64,000 bases of DNA from Puccinellia tenuiflora (lineage: Eukaryota; Streptophyta; Magnoliopsida; Poales; Poaceae), in contig QRDG01001910.1 in NCBI GenBank assembly GCA_012064385.1, forward strand, positions 986,931 through 1,050,930. The letters run 5' to 3'. Position 1 is the first letter of the stretch. Each line of letters starts with the position of its first letter. Shown piece after piece: positions 12,745 to 23,881 of the stretch. Under the pieces are notes generated by a model. That model ran no database searches, was not told the origin of the DNA, and saw only the letters and a program-made list of their open reading frames with translations. Position numbers and translations under genes: made by a program.

Positions 12745-13056
12745 CCACACGTACGAGATCGAGTCAAGTTCACCGAGAAATTGATGCGTAATTCTTGTAG
12801 CTAGAACGATATGTTGGAGAGAGAGATAGGACTAGATCTAGAGTTGTGGAGGGAAATCCTTTGGTGCATAGGTTGGAAAGAGGGAGGTGAGGCTAGATCT
12901 ATCAACTAAAGTAGTTTTTGTTGGTTGAAACTAGAGGAAATGATGGGGGGTGGCATTTAATGGAGTAGCAACAATGGGGAGTGAAGAGGAGAGGAAAGTG
13001 CAATAATGGAGAGGAGAAAGGGGGCTGGTCGGTTTGGTGAAAATGCAAGGAAATCA
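12745..13056 (+). other. Spacer in CACTA A with no recognised feature
   Basis: A/G-rich DNA joins the truncated transposase to the 3' subterminal array. It contains no credible frame. The deletion junction that fused two CACTA elements should lie here or at its left edge. Confidence 0.4.
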
Positions 13057-13439
13057 CTGGCGAACAAATTGAAGGTTCGCCAGTGGTAATACATGTACCA
13101 CTAGCGAACTGTGTGCGTCCTTCGCCAGTGGTAAACGAGGACCCGGGCGTACTGAGCGGGGCCATCTACCACTGGCGAACCGCATTTCCTGTTCGCCAGC
13201 GGTTCCCAGCTTACCACTGGCGAACAGGAACGTTCGTTCGCCAGCGGTAGATGACCCCGGTCCAGTACGCCCGGGTCCTCGTTTACCACTGGTGAAGCGT
13301 GCACGCAATTCGCCAGTGGTAAGACATGTACCACTGGCGAATCTATTTTACGGTTCGCCAGCGGTACTTACCACTGGCGAACGCGATTAATGTGTTCGCC
13401 AGTGAGTGGCTGGCGGCTATAGCCCTTTTCCTACTAGTG
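13057..13439 (+). repeat. CACTA A 3' subterminal array and TIR
   Basis: At least ten copies of a TTCGCCAGTGGT unit occur in alternating orientation, ending in GGCTATAGCCCTTTTCCTAC and TAGTG at 13435-13439. The unit matches the arrays of CACTA C (47612-47765 and 55386-55610) and differs from the 5' array of A. Confidence 0.85.
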
Positions 13440-13553
13440 ATAGTATTATAATTGTTGGTCGTTTTTTTCTAAAACCTTGGTCAAACTTTACATTGTTTGT
13501 CTTTCCAAAAAAACGCCCTACTTTCAGGAACGGAGGGGGGGGGGGGGGGGCTA
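13440..13553 (+). mobile_element. Degraded MITE with poly-G tract
   Basis: TAGTATTATA, a TTGGTCAAACTTTACATTG stretch and GGAACGGAGGG resemble, in reverse, the common grass MITE end CTCCCTCCGTTCC followed by a CAAAGTTTGACCAA core. The right end has decayed into a run of about 14 G at 13538-13551. Confidence 0.45.
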
Positions 13554-14030
13554 ATTTGCCTCCTGACCCTGTGTACTACCTGCATGTTCCTAGTAAGCTG
13601 GAGTTTCGAAGGTAGAGTTGTGCATGTTAGATGACAATTGACCATACAACCTGTATGTTCCTACTTCACATTATCTAATCTGATAACATAGTGGTTTTTT
13701 TGGTTGGAAGTTTTAGCCTTGTTGATATGATAGATTTCTGTTACTACAAGCAGCAACTTATCTAGATGGGTTAAATTGTAACCTAGCTTGTTACTTGGGA
13801 CTTGACTCTGCATTTTCATCTATCTAAAAGTTCTTGGTTATTCTAAAGTGTACTTTTCTTCAGCAAAATGTACATTATTCTGTTGCTCTTTTGTCCTTTT
13901 ACTATTCAAATTTAAGCTTGCAATGCATCGGTACTGCCTACTATCCTCAATGCGAACGTTGCATGAGATAGGCAGTTTGTTAATACTGCTAATCATTTTT
14001 CAACCTGTCACCCTATCTTCTGTCCCACAG

Positions 14031-14393
14031 GCCAGGATCTTAGCCCTTAATGCGTCCTACTTCTTGAAGAATGGTGGCCATTTTGTCATTTCAATCAAGG
14101 TACACTCTAATACTCAAGGGCCACTGATTTATATGTGAGACCAATGCCTTGGAAATGTCAAAGTAGCCACTGATTTAACACCTTTCCTCTGATCGATTTA
14201 ACACCTTTCCTCTGATCATGCCAACTGTATCGACTCCACCATGCCTGCTGAGGCCGTGTTTGCTAGTGAAGTGGAGAAGCTGAAGGCCGACCAGTTCAAG
14301 CCCTCGGAGCAGGTCACCCTGGAGCCCTTTGAGCGGGACCATGCCTGCGTTGTTGGTGGTTACAGGATGCCCAAGAAACAGAAGGCAACTTAA
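14031..14393 (+). pseudogene. Fibrillarin 3' exons, fragment (copy 1)
   Basis: Two exon-like pieces match the C-terminal end of plant fibrillarin, the SAM-dependent 2'-O-methyltransferase of box C/D snoRNPs in the nucleolus. The first (14031-14099) follows a CCCACAG acceptor and gives 23 residues including NASYFLKNGGHFVISIK, ending at a GT. The second (about 14220-14393) gives 57 residues including EQVTLEPFERDHACVVGGYR, ending KKQKAT and TAA. A 23-bp tandem repeat lies just before the second piece, and no AG precedes its expected first codon, so splicing looks broken. The N-terminal GAR domain and upstream exons are absent. This is a non-functional fragment. Confidence 0.85.
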
Positions 14394-15052
14394 TATAGAA
14401 GAATAATTAGTGTTATATAATACGTGCATTCTGTCTATCAGTAGTAGTACCCTAAATGTAAGGAGTTTTGTCGCAGTCTATGTTGATCTAAGTTTAAGCA
14501 GGATATGGTTGTGTCGCAGTCTGTGTTGATCTGAGTTTAAGCTGGATATGGTTGAATGATGTTGCCATGGTTTGTTTGCAAATGTTGGTATGAAATCCTA
14601 AGCCTGGGTTGGCCATTTTCACCTTTCGGCAAATGGTATAATTTGGTTTTTAAATCTTACGTGGTTTGATCTAGAACATAGACACCGAGTGTAATAAACA
14701 CAAACCTATTAAATAAACTATTCGAATGGTAACAATATTTGTTTGCATATTAACATATTTCTAAACCCTTGGAAAGGTATAAATGAATTGCAGCTGAGAA
14801 TTACTTATGTGAAATAATTTATGAACAAAATTTTTAAAATTTAATATTGAATACAAACATTTTATGCAAAATAAAGTGTTTTGCATGTGCCAAATTACAT
14901 ACCAAAAGATTATGGCCACACTTTACGACATCATGTGACTTTGCTTTTATCGAAGGCTTTTGTTTGGTTGAATTGGAGTTTGGACAGGCATGTAACATGT
15001 TACAAGAGTATGATGACAACTATATACTATATGAAGTATAAAATTAATACTA
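14394..15052 (+). other. Intergenic DNA between fibrillarin fragment and MED11 copy 1
   Basis: AT-rich DNA without a credible gene. A near-repeat (GTCGCAGTCTRTGTTGATCT, 14471 and 14514) lies just downstream of the fibrillarin stop, probably in its former 3' flank. The same structure is in arm 2. Confidence 0.5.
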
Positions 15053-15146
15053 CTCCCTCCGATTTATAAAAAGTGTCGCTCATTTTGTACTAAGTTAGTA
15101 CAAACTTTATACTAAATAAGCGATACTTTCTATGGATCGGAGAGAG
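15053..15146 (+). mobile_element. Stowaway-like MITE (copy 1)
   Basis: A 94-bp element with inverted ends CTCCCTCCGAT / ATCGGAGAGAG and TA duplicates at 15051-15052 and 15147-15148, as in Tc1/mariner-derived Stowaway MITEs. It is present in both arms, so it predates the inverted duplication. Confidence 0.85.
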
Positions 15147-15450
15147 TAACATGTATAATCTTACACAAGAGAAATATTAATATTCACCCCGTACTTGAAA
15201 TTAAAATGTGACGGATGAAAAAAGAAAACTTCATTAAGGAAAATACAAAAACTCCCTTCTCTTGAGTTCCTGGGTTGAGCCCGCAGGCTTACTGTTCGGC
15301 CCGTTTCGTTTCCCCTCCAGTTCCCCAAATCATCGCCCGATTCCGACCATCCTCGCCAGTCGCTAGCAATCGACGCCGCCTCCTTCCCCACCGGCGCGGC
15401 TCCAGCCCCTACGCCCAGCACGCCCACCACCTCCGTATTCGCCGGCAGCG

Positions 15451-15743
15451 ATGTCTTCACTGGGCCAGAGCAGCTCGCTCCAGCGCCTCCACAGCGTCGA
15501 GAAGGTAGCCGCTCACCCCCACTCTCGCCTTGGCACTTTGGTCCTCCGGGCTCTCTCTCTCTCCTTGGATTAGTGGTTGGGTTCTTGAATCTTGATGGAG
15601 CTACGTTATTTGTTGTTCCTGCTCAGCGGGTAGTGCGGGTGCTGGAGCTGGCGGGGTTGGTCATGGAGGAGCTCGGGAACTCGCAGGGTCCCTGCACCGA
15701 CGCCGTCGCCGCCCACTGCCGCGAGTTCATGCTCTCCATGAAG
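15451..15743 (+). pseudogene. MED11: MED11 exons 1-2, truncated copy
   Basis: Exon 1 (15451-15504) encodes MSSLGQSSSLQRLHSVEK and ends at a GT donor. Exon 2 (15627-15743) follows a GCTCAG acceptor and begins RVVRVLELAGLVMEELGNSQ. These match exons 1-2 of the complete copy on the other strand (57384-57092) with a few substitutions. This copy keeps VMEEL, as in Arabidopsis MED11, where the complete copy has AIEEL. Exon 3 is missing because homology ends at 16137 in intron 2, where Gypsy LTR sequence begins. Without the third exon, which holds half of the protein, it cannot make MED11, though a transcript could act on the intact copy. Confidence 0.88.
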
Positions 15744-16137
15744 GTACATATGCCCTCATCCATCCACTACCTCCGAACCTACGACAGACTGGAATTAAAT
15801 TAAGAGTTTCTAAAATAATTAGCACACCGAAGCCATGGCACTGGTTCCAGATCTGAAATTATGTTTTGATGCAGTATCTCTTTAGGCTCATTGGTTGCTT
15901 AAATTTTATTGATTATGAATTGTTGTCGGTTATCAGTGTGGGAATGGCATGCTTTGTAAGGTATCCTGCCGATAGCGTCATAGCGATACATCTTTCCGTG
16001 CTTCCCATATTCGCTGTGATATGAACTTATTGCCTTGTGATTACTATTGTGCTAATGTCCTGAACTGCAACCAACTAGTTCCGTTTGCTAATTTCTACTT
16101 GTAGTCTCCATGAAAACATTGTTCCATGTTGTTTGAC

Positions 16138-17629
16138 TCTACAAGAATAGAAGCGTGTAGTAGACATCACTAACCTATTAACAAGATGCCCAGTGTCAGT
16201 TCCTGTTTTCTGCTGTCTTTTGTTTCAGAAAAGTTGTTCTGGGAAGTTTCTCGGATTCAGCTCAAAATTTGCGTGAATTATTTCCATAATGAAACAAAGA
16301 CGGAGCCCGAAGGACAGCCAGAGGGGAGGCACAGGGGCACCAGACACCACCTGGTCTTGCCCCCCCATTGGACGCGCCTTGGGCCCTCCAGGTGGCCCTG
16401 GCCAACGCCTCGCGTCGGCCCTTCGCCTATAAATTCCCCTTTGACCTAAAAACAGAGGAGTGCCGATCCTATTTTCCAGAATACATCTGAGACGGTCGCC
16501 ATCTCAAACCCTAGTTTTGGAGGGTTCAGAAGCTCTTCCCGGCACCTTGTCGGAGAGGGGAATCAACGCCGGAGGCATCTACATCACCATGCCTGCCTCC
16601 GGAGTGATGCCTGAGTAGTCCACCACGGGACTACGGGTCCATAGCAGTAGCTAGATGGTTGTCTCTCCTCCTTGTACTCCATTGCTTAGATTTTGTGAGC
16701 TACCTATCATGATCAAGATCATCTATTTGTAACTGCTACATGATTGTGTTTGCATGGATCCGATGAATTGTGGAAGTCATTAGTTTTGTTCAGTTATGTG
16801 TTTTATCTATGCTCTTGAATGCTCTCCGATGCTAGTGGTTGCTTTGGCCGAGTAATTGTTAGTGTTGCATGAGGGAGTATTTATGCTAGATAGTTGGTTC
16901 ATGCCTCTCTTTGTTTGAGTTCGGTGACAGGAATAGTCAAGGCTAGAGATGTGCTGTTGCCACTAGGGAGAAAACAGCGGTGTGATTTCTTCGTGTTGTC
17001 TACATTGCTTACATTATGCACTTTGCTTATTGCGATGATCTGTTGCTTGCAACTTAATACTTGGGTGACATGCTGGATAGCGATCCCAGAGTGGATTATT
17101 AGTCATAGATGCAGTTGGATGACGGTCTATGTATTTTGACGTAATGCCCATATTAGATGAAGCGGTGAACTATATTGTTTTATGATATCCTTGTTGTGCG
17201 CCTACAATTCTGTCAATTGCCATGTTATAATTTGTTTACCCATCATGTATATCTTTTGGAGAGACACCACTAGTGAACTGTGGATCCCGGTCCTATTTTC
17301 CTACATTGATTACAACCGTTTTCATAGCTTCTCATCATCATTTGCTCGCTGGTCATATTTCATCATCATCATATTTTACATCCACACATTTAATTATTTG
17401 TGTTTGGCAAGCCGGAGAGATTGACAACCTCTCTTTTTTGTTGGGCAAAGTACTTTGTTGGTGATTGTGTGCAGGTCCACGTCAATAATCGTTAAACGAC
17501 GCCGTTGACACCTTGCTAAGCCTTCTCCAAGTCCTACTGGATTCGATAACCTTGGTTTTGTAATCAAGGGAAAACTTCTTCTGTGCTACATCATGCCTTC
17601 CTCTTGGGGTCTCCCAACATAAGCCAACA
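16138..17629 (+). repeat. Truncated 5' LTR
   Basis: The LTR contains a CTATAAATTCC TATA box at 16427-16437, a transcribed leader-like region and an end at CCAACA (17629). Ten bases later comes the primer site, the same spacing as in the Gypsy at 20141-27780. Confidence 0.65.
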
Positions 17630-17733
17630 AGAAGTTTTCTGGCGCCATTGCCGGGGATCTGAAGAAGGCTTCTCGAACTACCAAGTCTTCCGTCAACATG
17701 CCACAAGAAGTTTTCTGGCGCCGTTGCCGGGGA
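17630..17733 (+). repeat. Duplicated primer-binding site
   Basis: TGGCGCCATTGCCGGGGA at 17640-17657 and TGGCGCCGTTGCCGGGGA at 17716-17733 lie in a 76-bp tandem duplication. The second matches the primer site used by many cereal Gypsy elements; the first has one change. Confidence 0.8.
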
Positions 17734-17898
17734 CTTGGAAGCTTCAGCTAGGGGAGTTTCACACATCCCTTCACTTTACTTTTTTATTGTCTTGCTTAGT
17801 TTATTTTTTGTTGGCCTTGTTTTGCCTTTCGTTTGCCTTTAAACTAAAAAACACAATTGTTTTCCAGCAGCTTGTTTAATTCGGTTTGCTTTGTTATC

Positions 17899-18474
17899 AT
17901 GGCTAGTTCCAATCCTTTTTCTCCGTCTCCTGAAGTTGAAGTTCGTACTTTTAAACAAATAGGGGGAGAAAGTTTGAAATATGCTTGGTGTAGGATTAGT
18001 GATTCTCAACACCGTTCCACAAAGAAATATTCAGATACAATCCTTCTCAGAAATTTTTATGTTGGAATCACAAATTGGTATAGGTATGTCTTAGATACTT
18101 TAATAGGTGGAAATTTTCTAGGCACTCCCTCGGTTGAGGCTTACAACATTATTGAAAGTCTAGTTGGGACTCCTCCAACTAATGAAATTAAAACTGAAAT
18201 CACAATGGAACATGTTGTGGAAAGACTTGATATTTTGGAAAAAAAATTGTCAAGCATGAATTGGGCAACTGAAATAGATAAAAAGCTACTTGATAGTGCT
18301 AGCAAGATTGAAAGATCCTTAAAGCATATAAATAGAAGAATTAATAATCTTGAGACCAATAAAGGGAAGGATGATCAAAATTTGAGAATTAGTAAATTAG
18401 AGGAAATTATGGAAGCTATGGGTGCGACTTTTTCATCTCTTAAAATTAAAAAGAAGGGAGTTCTAGCAGGATAG
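17899..18474 (+). pseudogene. gag-like ORF, cut by CACTA B
   Basis: A 191-codon frame begins MASSNPFSPSPEVEVRTFKQ. I chose this ATG, 165 bp after the primer site, over an upstream in-frame one in the leader. The protein has a retained core around LLRNFYVGITNWYRYVLDTL and a coiled-coil-like C-terminal half rich in Glu, Lys, Ile and Leu. It contains no zinc knuckle, protease or reverse transcriptase. The frame ends in TAG at 18472-18474, directly at the CACTA B terminus; that TAG is also the base triplet flanking the transposon. The Gypsy gag originally continued beyond, so the ending is made by the insertion. Confidence 0.6.
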
Positions 18475-18727
18475 CACTAGTAGGAAAACCCTTATCTGTG
18501 GCGCACCCTTTTTGGGGTTAGTGGCGCACCACGCTGCGCCATGCATAAGACGCCACTAACTACATGAGATTCATGGCGCACCCCAGATATGCGCCACTGA
18601 CTAACCCATAGTCCGTGGCACACCCTTTGCTCGTGCGCCACTAACAGTAATCCGTGGCGCATCCCAGTTCCGTGCGCCACGAATAAGGTGCGCCACTGAC
18701 TAGGAAAATAGGTGCGCCACTGACCAC
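18475..18727 (-). repeat. CACTA B 3' TIR and subterminal array
   Basis: The TIR is followed by about nine GTGGCGCAC/GTGCGCCAC units in both orientations. Flanking TAG at 18472-18474 is the candidate 3-bp target duplicate; its partner was lost with the 5' end. Confidence 0.85.
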
Positions 18728-18940
18728 TCGCAGGATATAAAAAAAATACCAGAATACAACAGAAATACAGGAATACACAGTAATACAGCAATATATCACA
18801 GGAATATCATAGAAACTCAATGAAATTCATACAAAGTGCCAAAATACATCAATATGGAGAGTCCAAGTGTTACATTATTACACACATGCAAGTTATGTGA
18901 GTACAAGTTCGAAATCACATGCATATCGATACATATTCGA

Positions 18941-19080
18941 TCATAGTCTCATCACCTGGACTATGACCGAATAGAGGACAACAGCGACGGCGGTGAGCAA
19001 GGACAAGACCATGATGATCTTCATCCGGGTTCTTCTTCCATAGGTGCCTCCTCCACTTGGCTACCACCAACTCTCCATCA
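18941..19080 (-). other. Putative 3' exon with hydrophobic tail (CACTA B)
   Basis: A good acceptor (TTGTCCGCAG) precedes 19080 on the minus strand. A short frame then runs from an upstream TAG through SGGGTYGRRTR into MKIIMVLSLLTAVAVVLYSV and ends at 18941. The pattern is a basic stretch followed by about 20 hydrophobic residues at the very C-terminus, like a tail anchor. CACTA C has the same arrangement after its second gene (54956-55111). How it would join the upstream exons is not clear. Confidence 0.35.
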
Positions 19081-19373
19081 CTGCGGACAAGGCATACATA
19101 GACAAAGGCATTGCAATATCATGTTATGCAACGAAAAGAATGGCATGATCAGGTAATATAGCAAAGATATGCATAAAACTAAAATAAAAGTAGCACATAT
19201 AATTAAGCAGGTCCAACATAGGCATTAGGAGCCTCGGTAAGTTAAGGTTTACGACTCCCACACACGTCCAACACAATAGTTCTGAAACATCACGACGATA
19301 GTCGATCAAGTCTACGACATATAGACGACACACACGACCAACACTTGCTGCTAGCTAGAGGCACACACACACA

Positions 19374-20140
19374 TCATGTAGAACTCTTGGGTAACGGTCG
19401 GCAGCCCTCTCTCATCATGAAGGTCCAGTCGTCGCGCTGCAACTCGAGGCGTTCTTCGATCTCGCGGTTAGTCTGCGCTCTGCCCCAGTGAAAGGTCCCT
19501 CCTCTTGTCATGACATCTTCATGGATGCATAGACAGATCTGATTCTGGATGCGCCAGAAGTCTTCCATGAGGTCCGCATCCTCGATTTCTGCCAACTTTG
19601 TGGCCCAGTGGCGGAGATTAGCCAGCAGCGCATCATTCCGTGAATCCCGCATGAACCCCTTTATGTGATGGAGGGCGTAGAAGGCCTCCTTCACACTGCC
19701 CTACAGCTGCTTGACACAGGGGAACTTGGTGGCGTGGCTGAAGACATTCCTGCCATCCTTCTTTCTTTCGCCCCCCTTGGAGAACGTGCCTCCCTTTGCG
19801 ACGTAGACTTGTAGAGCAAGAACCAGGGCATGCTTGATTCTGTCATACTTTTTTGTCTTCGTGTCACTGGATGAGTCCATGTACATTTCTTGCGACAACC
19901 TCGGGCAGATGGCGATGAGTGTGCAGTATATGCCACTGCGCAAAACAATTGAAACGAAATTGTTGGAAGAAGGGACAAATGAAATCTAAGAATGTGTTAC
20001 GATGGAGACCGGATGTGTGTACTTACTCGGGGAAGGTAGGCACAAGGATGCTACCCTTGGTCTTGTTCTTCTCGAAGAAATCCCCGAGGTATTCCTTCAC
20101 CACTTCCAGGTCTTCGTCCTCCGCCAAGACAGCAGGGCGC
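19374..20140 (-). pseudogene. CACTA B second gene, 3' exons (degenerate Ulp1-like domain)
   Basis: This is the C-terminal part of the second CACTA protein, downstream of the Gypsy insertion at 20141. One exon piece (20140-20027) encodes EYLGDFFEKNKTKGSILVPTFPE-like sequence up to a GT donor. The last exon (19935-19374) continues IYCTLIAICP, MDSSSD, FPCVKQL, then EAFYALHHIKGF and ends KSST. It aligns block by block with CACTA C (53976-54546). The spacing resembles the catalytic part of Ulp1/C48 SUMO proteases (H..W, LDS, Q..G..CGYY), but the Cys-Gly is Glu-Ala and the His is Tyr or shifted. A TAG at 19701-19703 interrupts the frame. Confidence 0.6.
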
Positions 20141-21513
20141 TGATAACCCCCAAGAGCAGGGGATTACTGTAGCACCTCTCAATGTGGAAGTAGGGTATCG
20201 ATCCGCAGGAGTAAGAAGGAAAAGTTATCTATTCCCTACAACTAAAAGTGTCACAAGTTTTAGTTGATTATGCACTAAACAAGTTTAAAAAACAAGAAGG
20301 TTGATTTAATGGATAGAAGTTTAATGTAACAAAACAAGAATGTGAAGGTGTCCCAATCCTCTTCAATGCAAGAGGACAAGACAAAGGTGTAAACGGTGCT
20401 TTGGAAATAAGGCCTAGGGATCATACTTTCACTAGTGGACACTCTCAACAATAATAATATAATTGAATACATAGATATTTCCTCTTCACTATGCTACCCC
20501 GAACTATCCTCTGGTTGGATAACGAACACCAATCCATTATGTAGCGCTACAAAAAGCACACCTTAAAGTTCGTATTCCACATCTATGGACACTTCATGCG
20601 GTCACTATCCGCATCCAAAGATAGTACTAACAAACACCACAATATCATAGAGACATCCAACACAAATAATAACTCATGATAAGTATTCATGTAATCTTTA
20701 GTCTAAGAGCCACACACGGTGCACACACTGTCAATTTCACACCATGGGACAAAGGTGACTCTGGAAATCACATCAATAAAACCACTTGAGTAGCATAATT
20801 CATAAGATGATGAAGAGTAACATCTATGGATTCAACTAGATTACAAAGCTCATGATCACATAAAGATCACACCATGGGAGAGAGAGATAAACCACATAGC
20901 TACTGGCATGAGCCCTCAGCCCCGAGGGAGACTACTCCCCCTTCATCATGGAGACGGTGGAGATGTCGTTGGGGGAGGTGGAGACCACCCCGGCGGCGCT
21001 CCGCCGGAGTTTTCCCCCTCCAATCTGCAGCTTCTGATCTCCATTTCGGTGTTTCTCTTTTTGCGGCCACCTCCTTCTGGAAAACGTCAGGGGACTATTT
21101 ATGCAGTCGGTTTTAGGTCAAGACGAAACCAGGGGGACAAAGATCGACGGCATCGGAGCCACGAGGGGGAAAAGGGAGTGCCCCACGCGGCCTCGTACAG
21201 GGGCCACGTGGGCCCACCTATTTTCCTCCTCGGACTTCCTTTTTCGCGGATCCTTGGCTCGTACGTCTTCTTCCTTCCAAATATTGGGCCCCGTAAAATC
21301 TTAGGTCATTTGGACGTCGTTTGGGTCCCTGAAAGTCAAAAACATGGAAAAAGGGGTTTTCTGGTTCTGCAGGGTTAATTCCAAAGAAATGGGGAAACTG
21401 TGAATTATCCCCAAAATTAATATAAAACAATGATATAACCCTTATATGATGCAAATATGATTGAAATATGAGAATTATAATGCAAAGTTCATGTATGCAT
21501 TTTACATGCATCA
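20141..21513 (-). repeat. Gypsy 3' LTR (complete)
   Basis: The downstream LTR in transcription order, bordered by GGCGC on the left and, on the right, by the purine-rich AAGCTTGGGGATGT of the minus strand, which serves as polypurine tract. The tandem duplication breakpoint lies inside it at 21191/21192. Confidence 0.93.
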
Positions 21514-23881
21514 ACATCCCCAAGCTTAACCTATACTCGTCCTCGAGTATGAAGGTGATAAAACTAACATGGACTTTGCATTTTAATTCTATCAGCAGAT
21601 ATCAAAGATGATTATTATTGCTACATAGAGTCAAATGATTCATTATTCAAAGAAGTAGCAATATGCAAATAGTTTATAAAGTGATATCAAGTATTCAAAG
21701 CAAGGATGTTCAATGATAGTTCACAAAGTGTAACATAAAAGATAGTAATATGGACCACATGTATGCAATATGATAAGTAAGAACATCCTACATAGGTCAT
21801 AGAGTGAAGATGAAAATCTGAATATAAAAGGTGGACACTTTGGAAAAGATATATAAATGAGTAGAGGTAAAACATGCATAAGTTTCATCTATCCTCCAAA
21901 CTATTCTACTTAAGTTATTGAATGCAGTGGTAATACTTGGTGTCAAGCTCTCATTCCCCTATCATAGCATCTTGAATGATTAAAGTTTAATGTGAAAGCA
22001 AATATGAGTAGTGGCCTTGATAAAGCAAAGGTTAGATGTCTCATGCCCCTTGAATACAAGTACCTACACCATGATTACTCAACTTGGGAAACAAAGCAAG
22101 TTTAAGTTATCTATCATTGTAATTAATAATGGTATCATCAAGAGTCTCAACTGGGGTACCTCTTGTCCCATGATATGGATCAAGCCCACATCAAAACAAC
22201 AAGACAAACAAACATAATGAACAACCTCAACACCCTTTTTATTTACCACTTGATATAGCTTTTTATTATAGGGTGTATCACAGAAAGTTCAAAATAGCAT
22301 GTAAGTAAATTTCCACCATGAATGATGCATGGCTTAGATTAGCGGCCCAGGTTTCTCTCTAACCATTTATACAAACTCATTTAAACTTTACTCTATTTCC
22401 ACATTATTTCACCATGATAGGCATCCATAAACAAAAGTACATGATATCAACTAAATAAATGATGGAACATGTTGAAAGCTTTGCATGTGACAGCACATAT
22501 GGGCTAACTCCCAACGTTAAACATTTATCAAGCCACTATCATCATAATATTAATCACAACGATTCATGTTTATTAAATGCAAGTAAAGTGTGCATCAAGT
22601 TCGCGAGAGCTTTTTAACCAACTTTTCCCATTACAATAAATAACATAATCATTTTCATTTAGAGGTATAGATAACACAAATAACATGATAAACATACTCG
22701 GAATAGCATAAAGCTAATAGGTAGATATGGTGGACTCACTGGAAAACTTTGGTTGAAGGTGTTGGAAACAAGTTTTTACTTGTTGCAATTTTTGGGCTAG
22801 CAAAAGGGAGAAAGATGACCATCTAGATGCATGCATGAGTGTCCATAGAACTAACTAATTCATGTCAAACAAGGTGAAATAACATACAGCATCAAAACAT
22901 GAATAAGAGATAGCTCATGATAAAGCATTTGCAAATTATTACTCGTGAAAGAGCTCACGAATCATGCAACTATATGTGTCATTAAAAATCAACTTAGACA
23001 TCCCTTTTCCTAATAAAATAAAAGAATGCAAGATATTTCAAACCATATTTCTAGTAGCTTTCTCATATATAAATGATAGTGTGGTGGTCTCACAAAATAA
23101 AAATCAAAGCAAAAACAAACAAAAAGACGCTCCAAGTTTATGTGATAAAGTGTATTGATCAAAAAACAGAAGTTAGACGTGTGCAAACCGAGAGTGTGTA
23201 GGTTCATTGGGGATGTTCTCCACATCCCCAAGCTTATGGTTTTAACCATACTTGGATAACTCATGGTGCATCTCCTCCAATCCCTGTGAAAAAACCCCAA
23301 AACACTGTTTCTCCCATTTCTTTTTCTGTGGGGTGACGTTAGTAGAGATAAATAAATAGGTTTCTTGCTGCATATTATCCATGGAATAAAATACATATGA
23401 ATGTTCAGAAAGTGTATAATGTTGTATGCCTATTCATAAACTCAATTGGATCAAAAAGATTCAACTTAAAAGTTCAAAACAAGCATAAAACAATATGGGA
23501 CAGAATCTGTCCAGAAAAACAGCAGCAGAAAAACGTATTTTTCTGTCCTACTTAAACTCGTCAAAAAATTCTGAAAACATTCAGGCATACAGAGGATGAA
23601 AAGTTGCAGTCACAGTTAAAATATCAGATCATTCGCAGTTACAGAACAAAAACTAAAAATCAAACCGTGCACAGACTTCGTGCAGGAATAAATAGAAATA
23701 GCAACTTGTCAAACCAAAATGGGTAAAACTTGGCACTTTATTAAAAATTCCAGAAACTAAGCTAAGAAAACAATCTCTTGTTACAGTAAGAGGACACAAA
23801 GAAAATAAAAACAACCGGGTTTCCTCCCGTAAAACGCTTTCTTTATAGTCTTTTAGCTAGACATGATAGTTTTAATGATGC
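21514..23881 (-). other. Gypsy 3' untranslated interior
   Basis: AT-rich DNA between the gag frames and the 3' LTR without a credible gene. It contains the palindrome GGGGATG / CATCCCC at 23209-23229 followed by AAGCTTA, as at the left edge of the window (964-984). Confidence 0.6.

Larger units (their letters stand above)
1949..13439 (+). mobile_element. CACTA transposon A (chimeric remnant, with nested Copia)
   Basis: The left end reads CACTAGTAGGAAAACCC at 1949 and the right end reads CCTACTAGTG, finishing at 13439. Between them lie a subterminal repeat array, a leader and the 5' part of a TNP2-like transposase (2937-4112, resumed at 12514-12744). A short spacer and a second subterminal array follow. 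The 3' half of the transposase and the whole second gene are missing. The bases flanking the two ends differ (CTT left, ATA right), and the two arrays use different repeat units (GTGGCGCAC against TTCGCCAGTGG). The ends therefore probably come from two different CACTA elements joined by deletion. Confidence 0.75.
13601..16137 (+). repeat. Inverted duplication arm 1 (fibrillarin-MED11 block)
   Basis: This 2.5-kb block recurs inverted at 56698-59237 with only scattered differences, including a shared MITE. It holds the last two fibrillarin exons, an intergenic region and MED11 exons 1-2. Similarity stops at 16137, inside MED11 intron 2, where a truncated Gypsy LTR begins. On the left, similarity is visible from about 13599; in arm 2 the Gypsy inserted at exactly that point, so the true duplication may extend further left. 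Confidence 0.9.
16138..18474 (+). mobile_element. Gypsy retrotransposon remnant: 5' LTR, primer site, gag start
   Basis: A plus-strand element with a 5'-truncated LTR, a primer site and a gag-like frame, ended at 18475 by CACTA B. The sequence directly after 16137 does not begin with TG as an LTR should. The arm-1/LTR junction is therefore a deletion or rearrangement rather than a clean insertion. No pol is present. Confidence 0.75.

Noticed and set aside
13057..13420. CRISPR-like array of regularly spaced repeats
   Set aside because: Units alternate in orientation, are imperfect and lie at a CACTA terminus in a plant genome; they are subterminal repeats.
13848..14138. 96-codon frame as a separate small gene
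   Set aside because: Only its last third is meaningful (a fibrillarin exon); the rest is translated intron.
20141..21513. Independent solo LTR
   Set aside because: GGCGC target copies and primer-site placement show it is the 3' LTR of the element ending at 27780.
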